A stretch of 64,000 nt of DNA from Gimesia sp. Lineage in GTDB: Bacteria > Planctomycetota > Planctomycetia > Planctomycetales > Planctomycetaceae. Location of the stretch: assembly GCF_040219335.1 (NCBI RefSeq), contig NZ_JAVJSQ010000031.1, positions 558,001-622,000 on the forward strand, read 5' to 3'. The notes beneath the pieces are model-generated. The model made no database searches. It saw nothing but the letters and a program-made list of their open reading frames with translations, and was not told the origin of the DNA. This document shows positions 55,228 through 63,549 of the stretch, piece after piece (position 1 is the stretch's first letter; each line of letters begins with the position of its first letter). A program made the position numbers and the translations under genes.

Positions 55228-55545
55228 TCGCTCGCCTCAAAGAAATTTCAGAATTGAATCTGTGAATTGTGAAAAGTTATTGTGTCGCTCATTTTGACGA
55301 AGTGCAATCAGAAGGACAAGCTGAAAGCATTCAAAAAATAAAACGATTTTTAAGGAGGTTTCTTTTGTTAGAATATCACTTGACAAAATTGATTTCAGAA
55401 TCTCTCCGCTTAATTTCATTAGCACATCATCGACATGTCAACGATGTAGCATCTTCACTGTGACAAGCAGTCGTACCCAAAAAGAATTCATCAAATCGAC
55501 ATGCGTGTGACGAGCGCGTTTTTAAAAATAGTATCGGATCGAAAA
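55228..55545. other. AT-rich intergenic region between tadA and csrA
   Basis: About 320 bases, the promoter side of csrA. On the plus strand it holds a perfect Shine-Dalgarno AAGGAGG at 55352-55358 and a short open frame (listed separately). Near its left side an AT-rich hairpin (AAAAATAGT with ACTATTTTT, about 55524-55553) overlaps the tadA stop codon and may serve as its terminator. Confidence 0.4.
55365..55463 (+). CDS. Possible 32-residue leaderless-of-homology small ORF
   Basis: A TTG-started frame of 32 codons, in the antisense direction to the csrA leader, with AAGGAGG about 6 bases upstream, a perfect match to the anti-Shine-Dalgarno. The product LLEYHLTKLISESLRLISLAHHRHVND is helical-looking. 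No homology can be judged. The strong ribosome site is the only support. Confidence 0.3.
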   Translation: MLEYHLTKLISESLRLISLAHHRHVNDVASSL

Positions 55546-56061
55546 CTATTTTTTTCCCTGCGCGCGTTTGTTGCGAAAGAACTCCTGCAGGATCGTACGA
55601 CACTCATCCTGCATCACGCCACTGATGACAACGCTCTGATGATTCAACCGTGGATCATTGGTGATCTCAAACAATGAATGACACGCACCTGCTTTTTCAT
55701 CGCGTGTCCCATAGATCACCAGGGGAATGCGTGACTGAATAATCGCCCCTGCACACATGGGACAGGGTTCCAGCGTCACGTATAACACGCAGTCACTCAG
55801 ACGCCAGGTCCCCAGCGACTCCGCGGCTTGGGTAATCGCGATCATCTCGGCATGCGCTGTGGGGTCGCTCAATGTTTCCCGCTGATTGTGTGCGGCTGCA
55901 ATAATCCGATCCTGATGAACAATCACTGCACCGACGGGAACTTCATCTTCTTCGAACGCTGCCCGGGCTTCGTCATACGCAAAACGCATCCAGCGGGTAT
56001 GCAGTTGCAGCAGTTCGCGGTCGCCGGGGGTAAATTCGGATTCGTCGGGTCGATCAATCAT
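55546..56061 (-). CDS. tadA: tRNA-specific adenosine deaminase TadA
   Basis: A 171-residue zinc deaminase that converts A34 to inosine in tRNA-Arg(ACG). The zinc and catalytic HAE is in [23 protein letters not shown] and the two Cys in [39 protein letters not shown] is also typical. Length fits. ATG 56061 is chosen over an in-frame GTG at 56070. It is alone between csrA and a divergent beta-helix gene. Confidence 0.94.
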   Translation of the reverse strand: MIDRPDESEFTPGDRELLQLHTRWMRFAYDEARAAFEEDEVPVGAVIVHQDRIIAAAHNQRETLSDPTAHAEMIAITQAAESLGTWRLSDCVLYVTLEPCPMCAGAIIQSRIPLVIYGTRDEKAGACHSLFEITNDPRLNHQSVVISGVMQDECRTILQEFFRNKRAQGKK

Positions 56062-56271
56062 CACAGTCACGCTTTTGAATAAGAAGGAGTTACCGTCTGC
56101 TGCTCAACATAATCCAGTCCCCGCGGAAAAGGAAGGGGGGCCCTGAGTGAATCTTGCCGGAAAGGAGTATCCTTGTCGACTCTGTTTGAGATTCAGGCGG
56201 GAATCCGCTTACAATATTACCGTCACTCTTACTATTGAAACCTCTCCCGTGAATCATCAAGGTGAACTCCC

Positions 56272-57699
56272 ATGCGCAGCATCGTGATCTGTGTTTCAAC
56301 GCTGCTGGTCCTCAGCTGTCTGTTGATTATGGCTCCCAAGACTCAGTCTCAGAATCAGACCAGCGAGAAACCGCCGGCACTCGACACCACCGTCAAAGCC
56401 TTTGGCGCAATTGGGGACGGCGCAGCCGATGACAGTGATGCCATCCAGCGGGCCGTCGATTCAAAGCAGGGGCAGATCGTCTTTCCGAAAGGGGTCTACC
56501 GTCTGACGAAGACCATCACTGTTGACCTCGACAAACTGGGGCCGACGTCGATCAGTTCTGACGGCACCGCGACGATCATCATGGCTGGCCCCGGTCCCGC
56601 GTTTCGTTTCATTGGCACGCATGAAGGAACCGCCAGCCCGCATACAGTGAAAGAAAACGTCTGGCAGAATCAGCGGTCCCCCATGGTCGACGGACTGGAG
56701 ATTGTGGGGGATCATGCGGAAGCCTGCGGCATCGAAGCGACGGGCACCATGCAGATCACGCTCACGCGATTGACGATCCGCCGCGCGCTGCATGCGATTC
56801 ACTTTACCAAACGCAACCGGAACGTGATCGTTTCCAACTGCCACCTGTATGAGAATCGGGGCGCGGGCGTGTATTACGATCACGTGAGCATCCATCAATC
56901 GAATATCATCGGCTGTCATATTTCTTATAACGCCGGTGGAGGCGTGGTTGTCGACAAAGGTGACATCCGCAACATTCAGATCGGCACCTGTGACATTGAA
57001 GGCAATATGGGTGATGAAAACTCGAAACCGACGGCGAATGTGCTGATTGATTCCGAAGGTGCCATGGTCGGAGAGATCGCGATTGTGGGCTGCACGATTC
57101 AACACGATCATAATGCTCCCGGTTCTGCCAACATTCGGATTAATGAAAATGCCCGCATTCGCCCACACTCCAAAGAACATCGGGACGGAAATATCACCAT
57201 CGCTGACAATGTGCTTTCAGATGTGCAGACCAATATCGAAATCACCAGTGCCCGGGGTGTCACGGTGACCGGCAACACGATGTGGAAGGGTTACACGCAC
57301 AATATCCGCGTCGAAGACTGTAACAACATTCTGATCTCGAATAATGTGCTCGACCGGAATCCCCGCTATCACTATGGCGACGGGAGCACGGCCCAGGTCG
57401 GTATGCTGTTTACGAACTGTGACGGCTGCACGATCAGCGGCAACCATATCAACGGGACCGGCGATGAGCGGGTTGCCTTTGAAGTGCGCGATTCGCGTCG
57501 AATGAATATCGTGGGTTGTTCGATTCTCGATTATTCCACCACCGGACTGCTGCTGAAGAACGTCTCCGACAGTCGCGTGTCAGACTGCCTGATTTCTACC
57601 GATCTACCCGACAGCGAGAACGCCCAGGCGCTCGAGATCATCGGCGGTAAGGACAATCAAATCGTGAACAACCTTTATAAAAAGGGATCACAAAAGTAG
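56272..57699 (+). CDS. Secreted right-handed beta-helix protein (pectate lyase 3 type)
   Basis: A 475-residue exported protein. Signal peptide about 1-25. It begins KAFGAIGDGAADDSDAIQRAVDSK (near 43-66), the signature of pectate lyase superfamily 3/GH28-like parallel beta-helices, then GQIVFPKGVYRLTKTI. The rest runs in beta-helix rungs (VIVSNCHLYENRGAGVYYD, ISNNVLDRNPRYHYGDG, VSDCLIS). This fold is found in polysaccharide lyases and hydrolases; active-site residues cannot be placed. AAGGTG is 7 bases before the ATG. The Gfo/Idh gene follows after 190 bases. Confidence 0.9.
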   Translation: MRSIVICVSTLLVLSCLLIMAPKTQSQNQTSEKPPALDTTVKAFGAIGDGAADDSDAIQRAVDSKQGQIVFPKGVYRLTKTITVDLDKLGPTSISSDGTATIIMAGPGPAFRFIGTHEGTASPHTVKENVWQNQRSPMVDGLEIVGDHAEACGIEATGTMQITLTRLTIRRALHAIHFTKRNRNVIVSNCHLYENRGAGVYYDHVSIHQSNIIGCHISYNAGGGVVVDKGDIRNIQIGTCDIEGNMGDENSKPTANVLIDSEGAMVGEIAIVGCTIQHDHNAPGSANIRINENARIRPHSKEHRDGNITIADNVLSDVQTNIEITSARGVTVTGNTMWKGYTHNIRVEDCNNILISNNVLDRNPRYHYGDGSTAQVGMLFTNCDGCTISGNHINGTGDERVAFEVRDSRRMNIVGCSILDYSTTGLLLKNVSDSRVSDCLISTDLPDSENAQALEIIGGKDNQIVNNLYKKGSQK

Positions 57700-57889
57700 A
57701 GTCCCTGGTTCACTAGCCACGCATCCCTCGTCGCATCAAAATGAGAGTATTACTCCGATCTGAATCTGATTGACTCAGGTCCGGGTGCTGCTATGATAAG
57801 CGGTCCCGCTGGATAACGATCAGGGCGAATTTCTGCAGGAAATCGCCGGTCATTCATATTATTTATTCCGTCGCTCGAGGAGTCTGTTC

Positions 57890-59182
57890 ATGTCGCAAAT
57901 GTCACGTCGTCACTTTCTGAAAAAATCGGTTTACAGCGGTCTCTTCATGGGCCTGACTGCCAAGAGCTATCGCTCTACTTTCGCGGCAGTTCCCCCCAGC
58001 GAACGTGTGCGGATCGGGATGATCGGCGTTGGTAACCAGGGTGGCCCGCGGAACAACATGAAGTACTTCCTCAACAACATCGAAGCACTGTGTGACCTGG
58101 ATCAGAATTACCTCGCCGAAGCAGACGCCTTCCTGAAGAAGAACGCCAACAAGTCGGCCGTGAAGACAGACGATTATCGGCGACTGCTCGATTCCAAAGA
58201 CATTGACGCGGTTGTTGTGACCGTGCCTGACCAGTGGCACGCCAAGATGACGGTTGAAGCCTGCCGTGCGGGCAAAGACGTCTACTGTGAAAAACCGCTG
58301 ACACTCGTGGTTGATGAAGGCCCCGTGATGATTGACGCGGCACGGAAACACAACCGTGTCGTCCAGACCGGAACCATGCAGCGCAGCGGCAAGGAATTCA
58401 AACTGGCCGTCGATCTGGTGCAGTCGGGTCTCCTGGGTAAGATTCACACCGTGAACGTCACCCTGCCCGGTCCCAACTGGATCGCACGGGCCGGCAAGCC
58501 GGTTCCCGACAGTGCACCGCCACAGGGATTTGACTTTGACCGCTGGCTGGGGCCGGCACCGGAGCGTCCCTACAACAAAAACCGGGTGCACTACCTGTTC
58601 CGTTTCTTCTGGGATTACAGTGGCGGCCAGCAGACCAACTTTGGTGCCCACCATCTGGATATCGCACAGTGGGGACTGGGGATGGATGAAAGCGGCCCCG
58701 TGAGTGCAGAAGGATCGGCGACTTTCAATCCCGATGGCTGGTACGAAACTCCCGATACCACCAACATCAAATACACGTATGACAATGGTGTCGTCATGAA
58801 CTGTCGCCAGGTTCCCGGCACCCCGAGTAAAAAACAGGGAACCGAGTTCGTGGGTGAAAAGGGAAGCCTGTTCGTCTACCGCGGCGGTATCATTGCGAAT
58901 CCACCTGAGCTGTTGAAAGAAGTCGATGTGCCTAAGATTGTAAACCGTGATGCGAACATCGCGCACGTCAACAATTTTATTGAGTGCATCAAGACCCGCG
59001 AAAAGCCGGCCGCTGACATCAGCATCGGACATCGTTCCGCCACAGTGTGTCACCTCGGCAATATCGCCGTGCGGACCGGTAAGAAGATCCAGTGGGATCC
59101 AAAACAGGAAACTATCGTAGGCGATGCTGACGCCGCCAAATGGCTTTCGAAGGAATACCGTAAACCTTACGAACTGGTGTAA
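57890..59182 (+). CDS. Tat-exported Gfo/Idh/MocA family oxidoreductase
   Basis: A 430-residue NAD(P)-dependent sugar oxidoreductase. The twin-arginine signal SRRHFLKKSVYSGLFMGLTAKS (residues 5-26) exports it folded. The Rossmann loop IGMIGVGNQGGPRNN is near residue 41, and CEKPLT near 130 is the family's conserved lysine-bearing motif. The ending GHRSATVCHLGNIAVRTGKKIQWDPKQ is the planctomycete form. GAGGAG is 8 bases before the ATG. Substrate is probably a sugar or polyol from the polysaccharide breakdown route. Confidence 0.95.
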   Translation: MSQMSRRHFLKKSVYSGLFMGLTAKSYRSTFAAVPPSERVRIGMIGVGNQGGPRNNMKYFLNNIEALCDLDQNYLAEADAFLKKNANKSAVKTDDYRRLLDSKDIDAVVVTVPDQWHAKMTVEACRAGKDVYCEKPLTLVVDEGPVMIDAARKHNRVVQTGTMQRSGKEFKLAVDLVQSGLLGKIHTVNVTLPGPNWIARAGKPVPDSAPPQGFDFDRWLGPAPERPYNKNRVHYLFRFFWDYSGGQQTNFGAHHLDIAQWGLGMDESGPVSAEGSATFNPDGWYETPDTTNIKYTYDNGVVMNCRQVPGTPSKKQGTEFVGEKGSLFVYRGGIIANPPELLKEVDVPKIVNRDANIAHVNNFIECIKTREKPAADISIGHRSATVCHLGNIAVRTGKKIQWDPKQETIVGDADAAKWLSKEYRKPYELV

Positions 59183-59242
59183 GGTTTCTATAAACGCGGT
59201 AGAAATACGCGACGGGAAATCATCCCATAGTAATTTCATCCG

Positions 59243-59271
59243 GTAGGGGCGACCCTGTGTGGTCGCCCGCC
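59243..59271 (-). repeat. Dispersed hairpin repeat, copy A
   Basis: Read on the minus strand it is GGC, then a perfect 8-base stem (GGGCGACC with GGTCGCCC) around the loop ACACAG, then CTAC. The same frame with a different stem occurs at 59354-59382 and 63443-63472. Confidence 0.7.
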
Positions 59272-59353
59272 GTGATTGACTTTCGATGGGGCCAGTTATT
59301 CGCATTGTTACCCTGCTTCCTATGCACGGGTGAATTAAGCTCGACTCTCGCAA

Positions 59354-59382
59354 GGCGGGTTGGCACACAGGCCAACCCCTAC
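59354..59382 (+). repeat. Dispersed hairpin repeat, copy B
   Basis: GGC, stem GGGTTGGC with GCCAACCC (perfect 8 base pairs), loop ACACAG, then CTAC. Relative to copy A five stem pairs differ, and every change is compensated on the other arm. Confidence 0.7.
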
Positions 59383-59406
59383 ATTGATTTACCCTACATT
59401 GATTTA
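59377..59406 (+). repeat. Tandem 15-base duplication
   Basis: CCCTACATTGATTTA occurs at 59377-59391 and again directly after at 59392-59406. It overlaps the 3' edge of hairpin copy B. Confidence 0.75.
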
Positions 59407-59424
59407 TTTGAGGCAATCGGGTGG

Positions 59425-59447
59425 CACCGTTGGCTTGTCCAACGGTG
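59425..59447. repeat. Perfect hairpin after the tandem repeat
   Basis: CACCGTTGG pairs with CCAACGGTG around loop CTTGT. The surrounding GGTGGCACCGTTGGCTTG style of sequence looks like a second dispersed-repeat type, but only this copy is in the window. Confidence 0.5.
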
Positions 59448-59598
59448 TTCGCTCTCTCACTTCATTTCATTTCGTTTGAGAAATTTCTCTGCCTCGCGAA
59501 TTTCTTAACTTTCTTCAGTAGCGGCCCGATTTTGATTCTGCTTACAATGAGGAAAACATTCCTCCTGTTTTCCCACCTGATCAAGATCGAGTTTTCTC

Positions 59599-61125
59599 AT
59601 GAAAATGCGCTTCCTGTTTTGCACTGCAGTCACCCTCACTGTCCTGATGCTTACCGCTGCCGACACCAGCGCGGCTGAAACGCCACAGGTGAAAGTCGGT
59701 TTCGCCGAGCGTGACATCACGCCGGAGATCGGCATGGAACAGCCGGGCGGTTACGGGAAATCGTTTCATCGTTCGTTTCACGATCCCTGTAAAACGCGGG
59801 CGGCTGTGTTTGACAACGGAACCAACGTGGTTGCGGTCGTCAGCCTGGATGCGCTGTTTATCCGCAGAGTCACCGTGGATGAAATTCGTGAACGGGTTGA
59901 AGCCAAATGCAAGATTCCGGCGAACTCGATTCTGCTGCACGCGACACACTCACACTCTTCCGGTCCGATGGGCATGATTCTGCCCGGCGAATACGATCAT
60001 GCTTCAAAATTCGTACAGGAACTGGCGTATGAGAAATCATCGACGGCTGAGACTGCCTACCTGGAAACGGTCGTCGATCAGAGTGTGGAGGCGATCTGCG
60101 AAGCGTACAACAAACGGAGTGCGTCTGAATGTGGAGCGGGAGTGGGGATTGAAGAGCAGGTGGCCTTCAACCGCCGGTTCTTCATGCGGAACGGATTGAC
60201 CTTTACGCATCCGCGGCCCGGCAACCCGGATATTGTGAAACCCGCGGGTCCCGTCGATCCGGAAGTTGGCGTGATCGGCGTCTGGGATGAACAGGGACAG
60301 CTCAAAGGGTGTATCGTGAACTTCGTGTGTCACGCGACGACCAACCCGGGGGGGATCTCAGCCAATTACATCTATTATATGGAACAGGTGATTCGCGGCG
60401 TGTTCGGGAAAGACGTGACGCTCGTCTTTCTGGCGGGAGCCTCGGGCGATGTGACGCAGGTGGATAACCTTTCGAAATATCAGCGGCGGCCCAGTGAAGA
60501 GTCGGCCCGGTTTGTGGGTGGCCGGATTGGAGCCGAGGCAGTGAAAGTGCTGCTCACAATGCCGCGAGGTAACTTCAAAACGATTGCCAGCAAAGTCAAA
60601 ATGCTGGAGATTCCCCGCCGCAAGCCGACGCCCGAACATGTGGCTGAAGCGGTCGAAATTGTCAAAGCAGGCCCCGCAAAATCGAACGCGACCGACTGGG
60701 TGTTCGCGAAAGAGACCGTCCTGCTGGATGCCCGATTGCAACAGGAGCCGGTAGCGAAAGTGGAAGTACAGGCGATCCAGATCGGCCCGGTGGTCCTGCT
60801 GACCGACCCCGCGGAATTCTTCTGCCAGCTGGGTCTGGATATCAAAGCGGGCAGTCCGTTTCCGATCACGTTCCCGGTCTCACTGGCGAACGGCTGCGTC
60901 GGTTATGTGCCCACGAAAGAGGCGTTCGACAAGAACGGCGGCGGCTACGAAACCCGGCTGACCAGTTACAGTAACCTGGTCACCACGGCGGGTCCCCAGA
61001 TGGTCGACGCAGCGGTGGAATTGTCGAAACAGTTGACGCCGGACGAACAGCCCGAGCGGCCTGCGGCACCGGCGTTTAATAATAATCCGTGGGCTTACGG
61101 CAGCCTGGCACCGCAGGTGGATTAG
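59599..61125 (+). CDS. Secreted neutral ceramidase-like hydrolase
   Basis: A 508-residue exported protein of the neutral/alkaline non-lysosomal ceramidase family (N-terminal domain). Signal peptide 1-25 (ends near SAA). VKVGFAERDITPEIGMEQPGGYG opens the domain; the zinc-binding HATHSHSSGPMG is near residue 115 and NFVCHATTNPGGISANYI near 236, with VFLAGASGDVTQVDN after it. The family amide-bond hydrolase site needs these His residues. In planctomycetes this domain is common and its true substrate is not known; it may not be ceramide. Upstream lie the dispersed repeats. Confidence 0.92.
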   Translation: MKMRFLFCTAVTLTVLMLTAADTSAAETPQVKVGFAERDITPEIGMEQPGGYGKSFHRSFHDPCKTRAAVFDNGTNVVAVVSLDALFIRRVTVDEIRERVEAKCKIPANSILLHATHSHSSGPMGMILPGEYDHASKFVQELAYEKSSTAETAYLETVVDQSVEAICEAYNKRSASECGAGVGIEEQVAFNRRFFMRNGLTFTHPRPGNPDIVKPAGPVDPEVGVIGVWDEQGQLKGCIVNFVCHATTNPGGISANYIYYMEQVIRGVFGKDVTLVFLAGASGDVTQVDNLSKYQRRPSEESARFVGGRIGAEAVKVLLTMPRGNFKTIASKVKMLEIPRRKPTPEHVAEAVEIVKAGPAKSNATDWVFAKETVLLDARLQQEPVAKVEVQAIQIGPVVLLTDPAEFFCQLGLDIKAGSPFPITFPVSLANGCVGYVPTKEAFDKNGGGYETRLTSYSNLVTTAGPQMVDAAVELSKQLTPDEQPERPAAPAFNNNPWAYGSLAPQVD

Positions 61126-61155
61126 ACCGCGAAATCCTTGAAGTTTTTTTGCTAC

Positions 61156-61190
61156 CACGAAAAGCACGAAAGACACGAAAAAACACAGAA
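61156..61190 (+). repeat. CACGAAA 9-base tandem repeat
   Basis: Three in-register copies of a 9-base unit, CACGAAAAG, CACGAAAGA and CACGAAAAA, follow the ceramidase-like gene by about 30 bases. Similar CACGAAA runs are found after genes in planctomycetes and related phyla. Confidence 0.5.
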
Positions 61191-61229
61191 TCAAGGACTG
61201 TTAAAACAGACTCTCGTTACCTGATCAAC

Positions 61230-62336
61230 TCATTTTCTTTTTGAGTTCTTTAATTCATTAAATTCTTGATCGAGTTTTTTCATATAAACTCGATTACTTT
61301 GAATCACTGTTGAAAATATTTGGTCCCGAAACTCCTGTTGCTCCTTTGTAAGAAGTGATTCATCAGCTCGGATTGAGAACAAGTAGTTTTGCCATTTTAA
61401 GGTATTAATAGCCGCCTTATAGTAGAGTGTTTGATCCTGATATGATTCGTGGGGAACGATTTCTACTTCCTCATTATTCAGACACCTTATAATCTTTGTC
61501 CCGACCCTTCTAAAAATCGCACCTACGCCTTTTTCAAAATCCAAGCTATTTTGTCGCACATATTCGCAGTCGTATTCCTTTGCGATTCGATCAAATAAAC
61601 CACCTTTAAACATTGGTTGATAGAATTCGAGACAATTAAGCCCTACGGGAAATTGTAGAAATGGGCGAGCGACCTTATTTTTTCCTGGCCCAATATTAAT
61701 ATTCGTGGTTGATTCATACACTTCATAAGGCTGAACCCAAGATTTTCTTGGATAGGGAAATCCTATCTCTTTCGAAAACAAGAAATTGTAAGAAATATTT
61801 GTAAAGTAAAAACCATTTACAGCCAAAGTAAACGCACTTGGATTGAATTCAAATACAAAGGGACTAATGCCCATTGTTAATAATTTGTTTTTTGCAGGAT
61901 CAGCTTTCGCGACAAATAGTGCTCTGTCATATTGGCCAAGACGAGTTGTAATATGAAACTTGGGTTTTATATTTGCGACATTTTGATTGAGTTGATTAAA
62001 CCCTAGCCATAACCCGGTTCGAACTTTATCAAACCAATCCAGCAGTAAACTCAAATCATGTGGAGAAACCTTTTCATGATTGAACATCTTTTCAAAAGTC
62101 TGCTTTGTGTTTTTTTCCAAGTCTGAATAATCGTGATTGCATTTGCTGCATGCAGGAAATGTGAAAGCATCGAATGAAAATTCTCTCTGCGTAGAAGAAT
62201 TTCCATTAGACATGCTGATTCCGAAGAATGCTTTTCTTTTAGGATCACCGGTTAAAGCAATCAGCCAATGAGGAAGCACATGCTCTTTCGTTTTTTCTTC
62301 TGGTTGCTCACCACAAAAAATACAATACTTTGCCAA
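61230..62336 (-). CDS. HNH-endonuclease-like protein in an AT-rich island
   Basis: A 368-residue protein. The N terminus has an HNH-like zinc arrangement: CIFCGEQPEEKTKEHVLPHW, then CSKCNHDYSDLEK at 74, so CxxC, an EHVLPHW His-rich core and a second CxxC. The remaining 290 residues are of unknown fold. Neighbouring planctomycete genes are markedly more GC-rich; this gene is visibly AT-rich, which suggests transfer. SD AAGGAG lies 8 bases before a TTG at 62336, so TTG is chosen; a GTG at 62345 overlaps the SD itself. Role unknown; HNH proteins of this type occur in phage, defence and repair loci. Confidence 0.85.
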   Translation of the reverse strand: MAKYCIFCGEQPEEKTKEHVLPHWLIALTGDPKRKAFFGISMSNGNSSTQREFSFDAFTFPACSKCNHDYSDLEKNTKQTFEKMFNHEKVSPHDLSLLLDWFDKVRTGLWLGFNQLNQNVANIKPKFHITTRLGQYDRALFVAKADPAKNKLLTMGISPFVFEFNPSAFTLAVNGFYFTNISYNFLFSKEIGFPYPRKSWVQPYEVYESTTNINIGPGKNKVARPFLQFPVGLNCLEFYQPMFKGGLFDRIAKEYDCEYVRQNSLDFEKGVGAIFRRVGTKIIRCLNNEEVEIVPHESYQDQTLYYKAAINTLKWQNYLFSIRADESLLTKEQQEFRDQIFSTVIQSNRVYMKKLDQEFNELKNSKRK

Positions 62337-62566
62337 TGCTTCCACTCCTTATCAATCCCAACTCCCACACTACCCTGATACGAATACAGACAGCCGTTTT
62401 CAGGAAATAGTTCACTCATCAAGTTAGAACCATCTCTCGCAATTGAGTCCACTCGATAGAGTTCTCATTATGCTACTAGTCACTGGTGTGATATATTCTC
62501 CGAGATAGAGAAACGGGGAGGCACCTGCATTCAGCAACAATCCCGGGCGTATGGCAGACTGGCAGC

Positions 62567-63034
62567 TCAAGTGGATTGACTGTTTTTGTTGTTAAGGGGG
62601 CCTCGTAACAGTCCTCGTGCCAGTACTATCACGGCACCCGCCAGGATCAGGTATCCAAGAGGTTTACCAAACTGAAGAACAAAGATCATGCTTTGGGTAT
62701 CTTCGAGTTGATTTGCCAGTTCGATCGTTTGCTTTGAATTGGTCCGTATTTTGGGAACGAGAGGGATCAGGACACGAGAGCCACGTGGCACATTTCGATA
62801 TTGAACCGGGATTTCGTGAGACGGTTTGGCAAGTTCCCCCATCCTGATGTTGCTTAACTTGCCCTCAAATTCTTTTTCTTCCGCCTGCAACGAATTGATT
62901 GTGGCCATCGATCCGAGGATGCAGCCCCCACCCGCGATACATAAAATAATGACCCACTTCCAATTGATCGAATTCAAGACCGTATTGGTAACCGCTGGTT
63001 TTGCGGTGTTCATATCACTTTCGACATCACTCAT
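62567..63034 (-). CDS. Two-pass membrane protein of unknown function
   Basis: A 155-residue protein with two predicted membrane segments (about 27-48 and 118-142). Between them lies a 70-residue polar loop, mostly facing one side. No family recognised. GGGG lies just upstream of the ATG. It is in the same direction as, and 230 bases upstream of, the HNH-like gene and is also AT-rich at its flanks, so the two may belong to one acquired island. Confidence 0.7.
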   Translation of the reverse strand: MSDVESDMNTAKPAVTNTVLNSINWKWVIILCIAGGGCILGSMATINSLQAEEKEFEGKLSNIRMGELAKPSHEIPVQYRNVPRGSRVLIPLVPKIRTNSKQTIELANQLEDTQSMIFVLQFGKPLGYLILAGAVIVLARGLLRGPLNNKNSQST

Positions 63035-63365
63035 TCAGGCCCCCCCTCTCTTTGTTGCATTTTCGGACTCACTCAAACGCCAACGCAAGCCACTCACAAA
63101 CATACACGTTTTAGAACGCAGTCGCAATGATGAATTGAGCGTCGGTGTCTTTGCCAGAGATTATGTCTGTATTGAAGCGAAAGGTGCTCAGAGCGCCGAT
63201 CAATCTAAGGGTGGTATTGGAAACAATCAGAGATTGCCGCAGGCAACAGTAGGTGGATGTGTGAGCGGATGATGGAGCAGGCCCTTGCGTCATTCAATTT
63301 AATGCGCTGCGGAAGCTCTGTTTCAGAATGGTTGAGTGAGCTGTGACCTCCTGCTCGCTGCGCTC

Positions 63366-63386
63366 GGCTCGAATTACATTCGAGCC
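63366..63386. repeat. Perfect 9-base hairpin
   Basis: GGCTCGAAT pairs with ATTCGAGCC around a 3-base loop TAC, within a TGCTCGCTGCGCTCGG context typical of dispersed repeats in GC-balanced genomes. Confidence 0.55.
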
Positions 63387-63442
63387 CACCCCGGATGTGT
63401 TCTCTGGGACCATCGGAAGCGGAAGCAGCTTGTATGTCCCCA

Positions 63443-63472
63443 GGCGGGCGGCCACACAGGGCCGCGCCCTAT
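63443..63472 (+). repeat. Dispersed hairpin repeat, copy C
   Basis: GGC, stem GGGCGGCC with GGCCGC-CC (one extra G bulged), loop ACACAG, then CTAT. It shares the fixed edges and loop of copies A and B, again with a different stem. Confidence 0.65.
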
Positions 63473-63549
63473 GTCTGTTTTTAGAACTCGCGGATTCCAC
63501 CGCATTGCCTTCGTCCGACTCGGTGAATATCATGAAAGACGCGAAACGA

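Larger units (their letters stand above)
59183..59598. other. Repeat-rich intergenic region
   Basis: About 415 bases packed with small hairpin repeats (listed separately) and a tandem 15-base duplication. No gene is seen. It must also hold the promoter of the ceramidase-like gene that follows. Confidence 0.55.
63035..63549. other. Repeat-bearing intergenic region
   Basis: About 515 bases. It contains hairpin repeats listed separately near 63366-63386 and 63443-63472. No gene is convincing: open frames here have no ribosome site. Confidence 0.5.

Noticed and set aside
57902-59416. A 504-codon open frame on the minus strand opposite the Gfo/Idh gene
   Set aside because: It mirrors a well-supported, motif-bearing gene, has no ribosome site and its product matches no family I know. 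It is an antisense shadow.
61230-62336. CRISPR-associated or restriction enzyme role for the HNH-like protein
   Set aside because: No CRISPR repeats or modification methylase are nearby, so the specific role is not supported.
62261-62452. A 63-codon minus-strand frame overlapping the start of the HNH-like gene
   Set aside because: It overlaps a better-supported start with its own SD and shows no family features.
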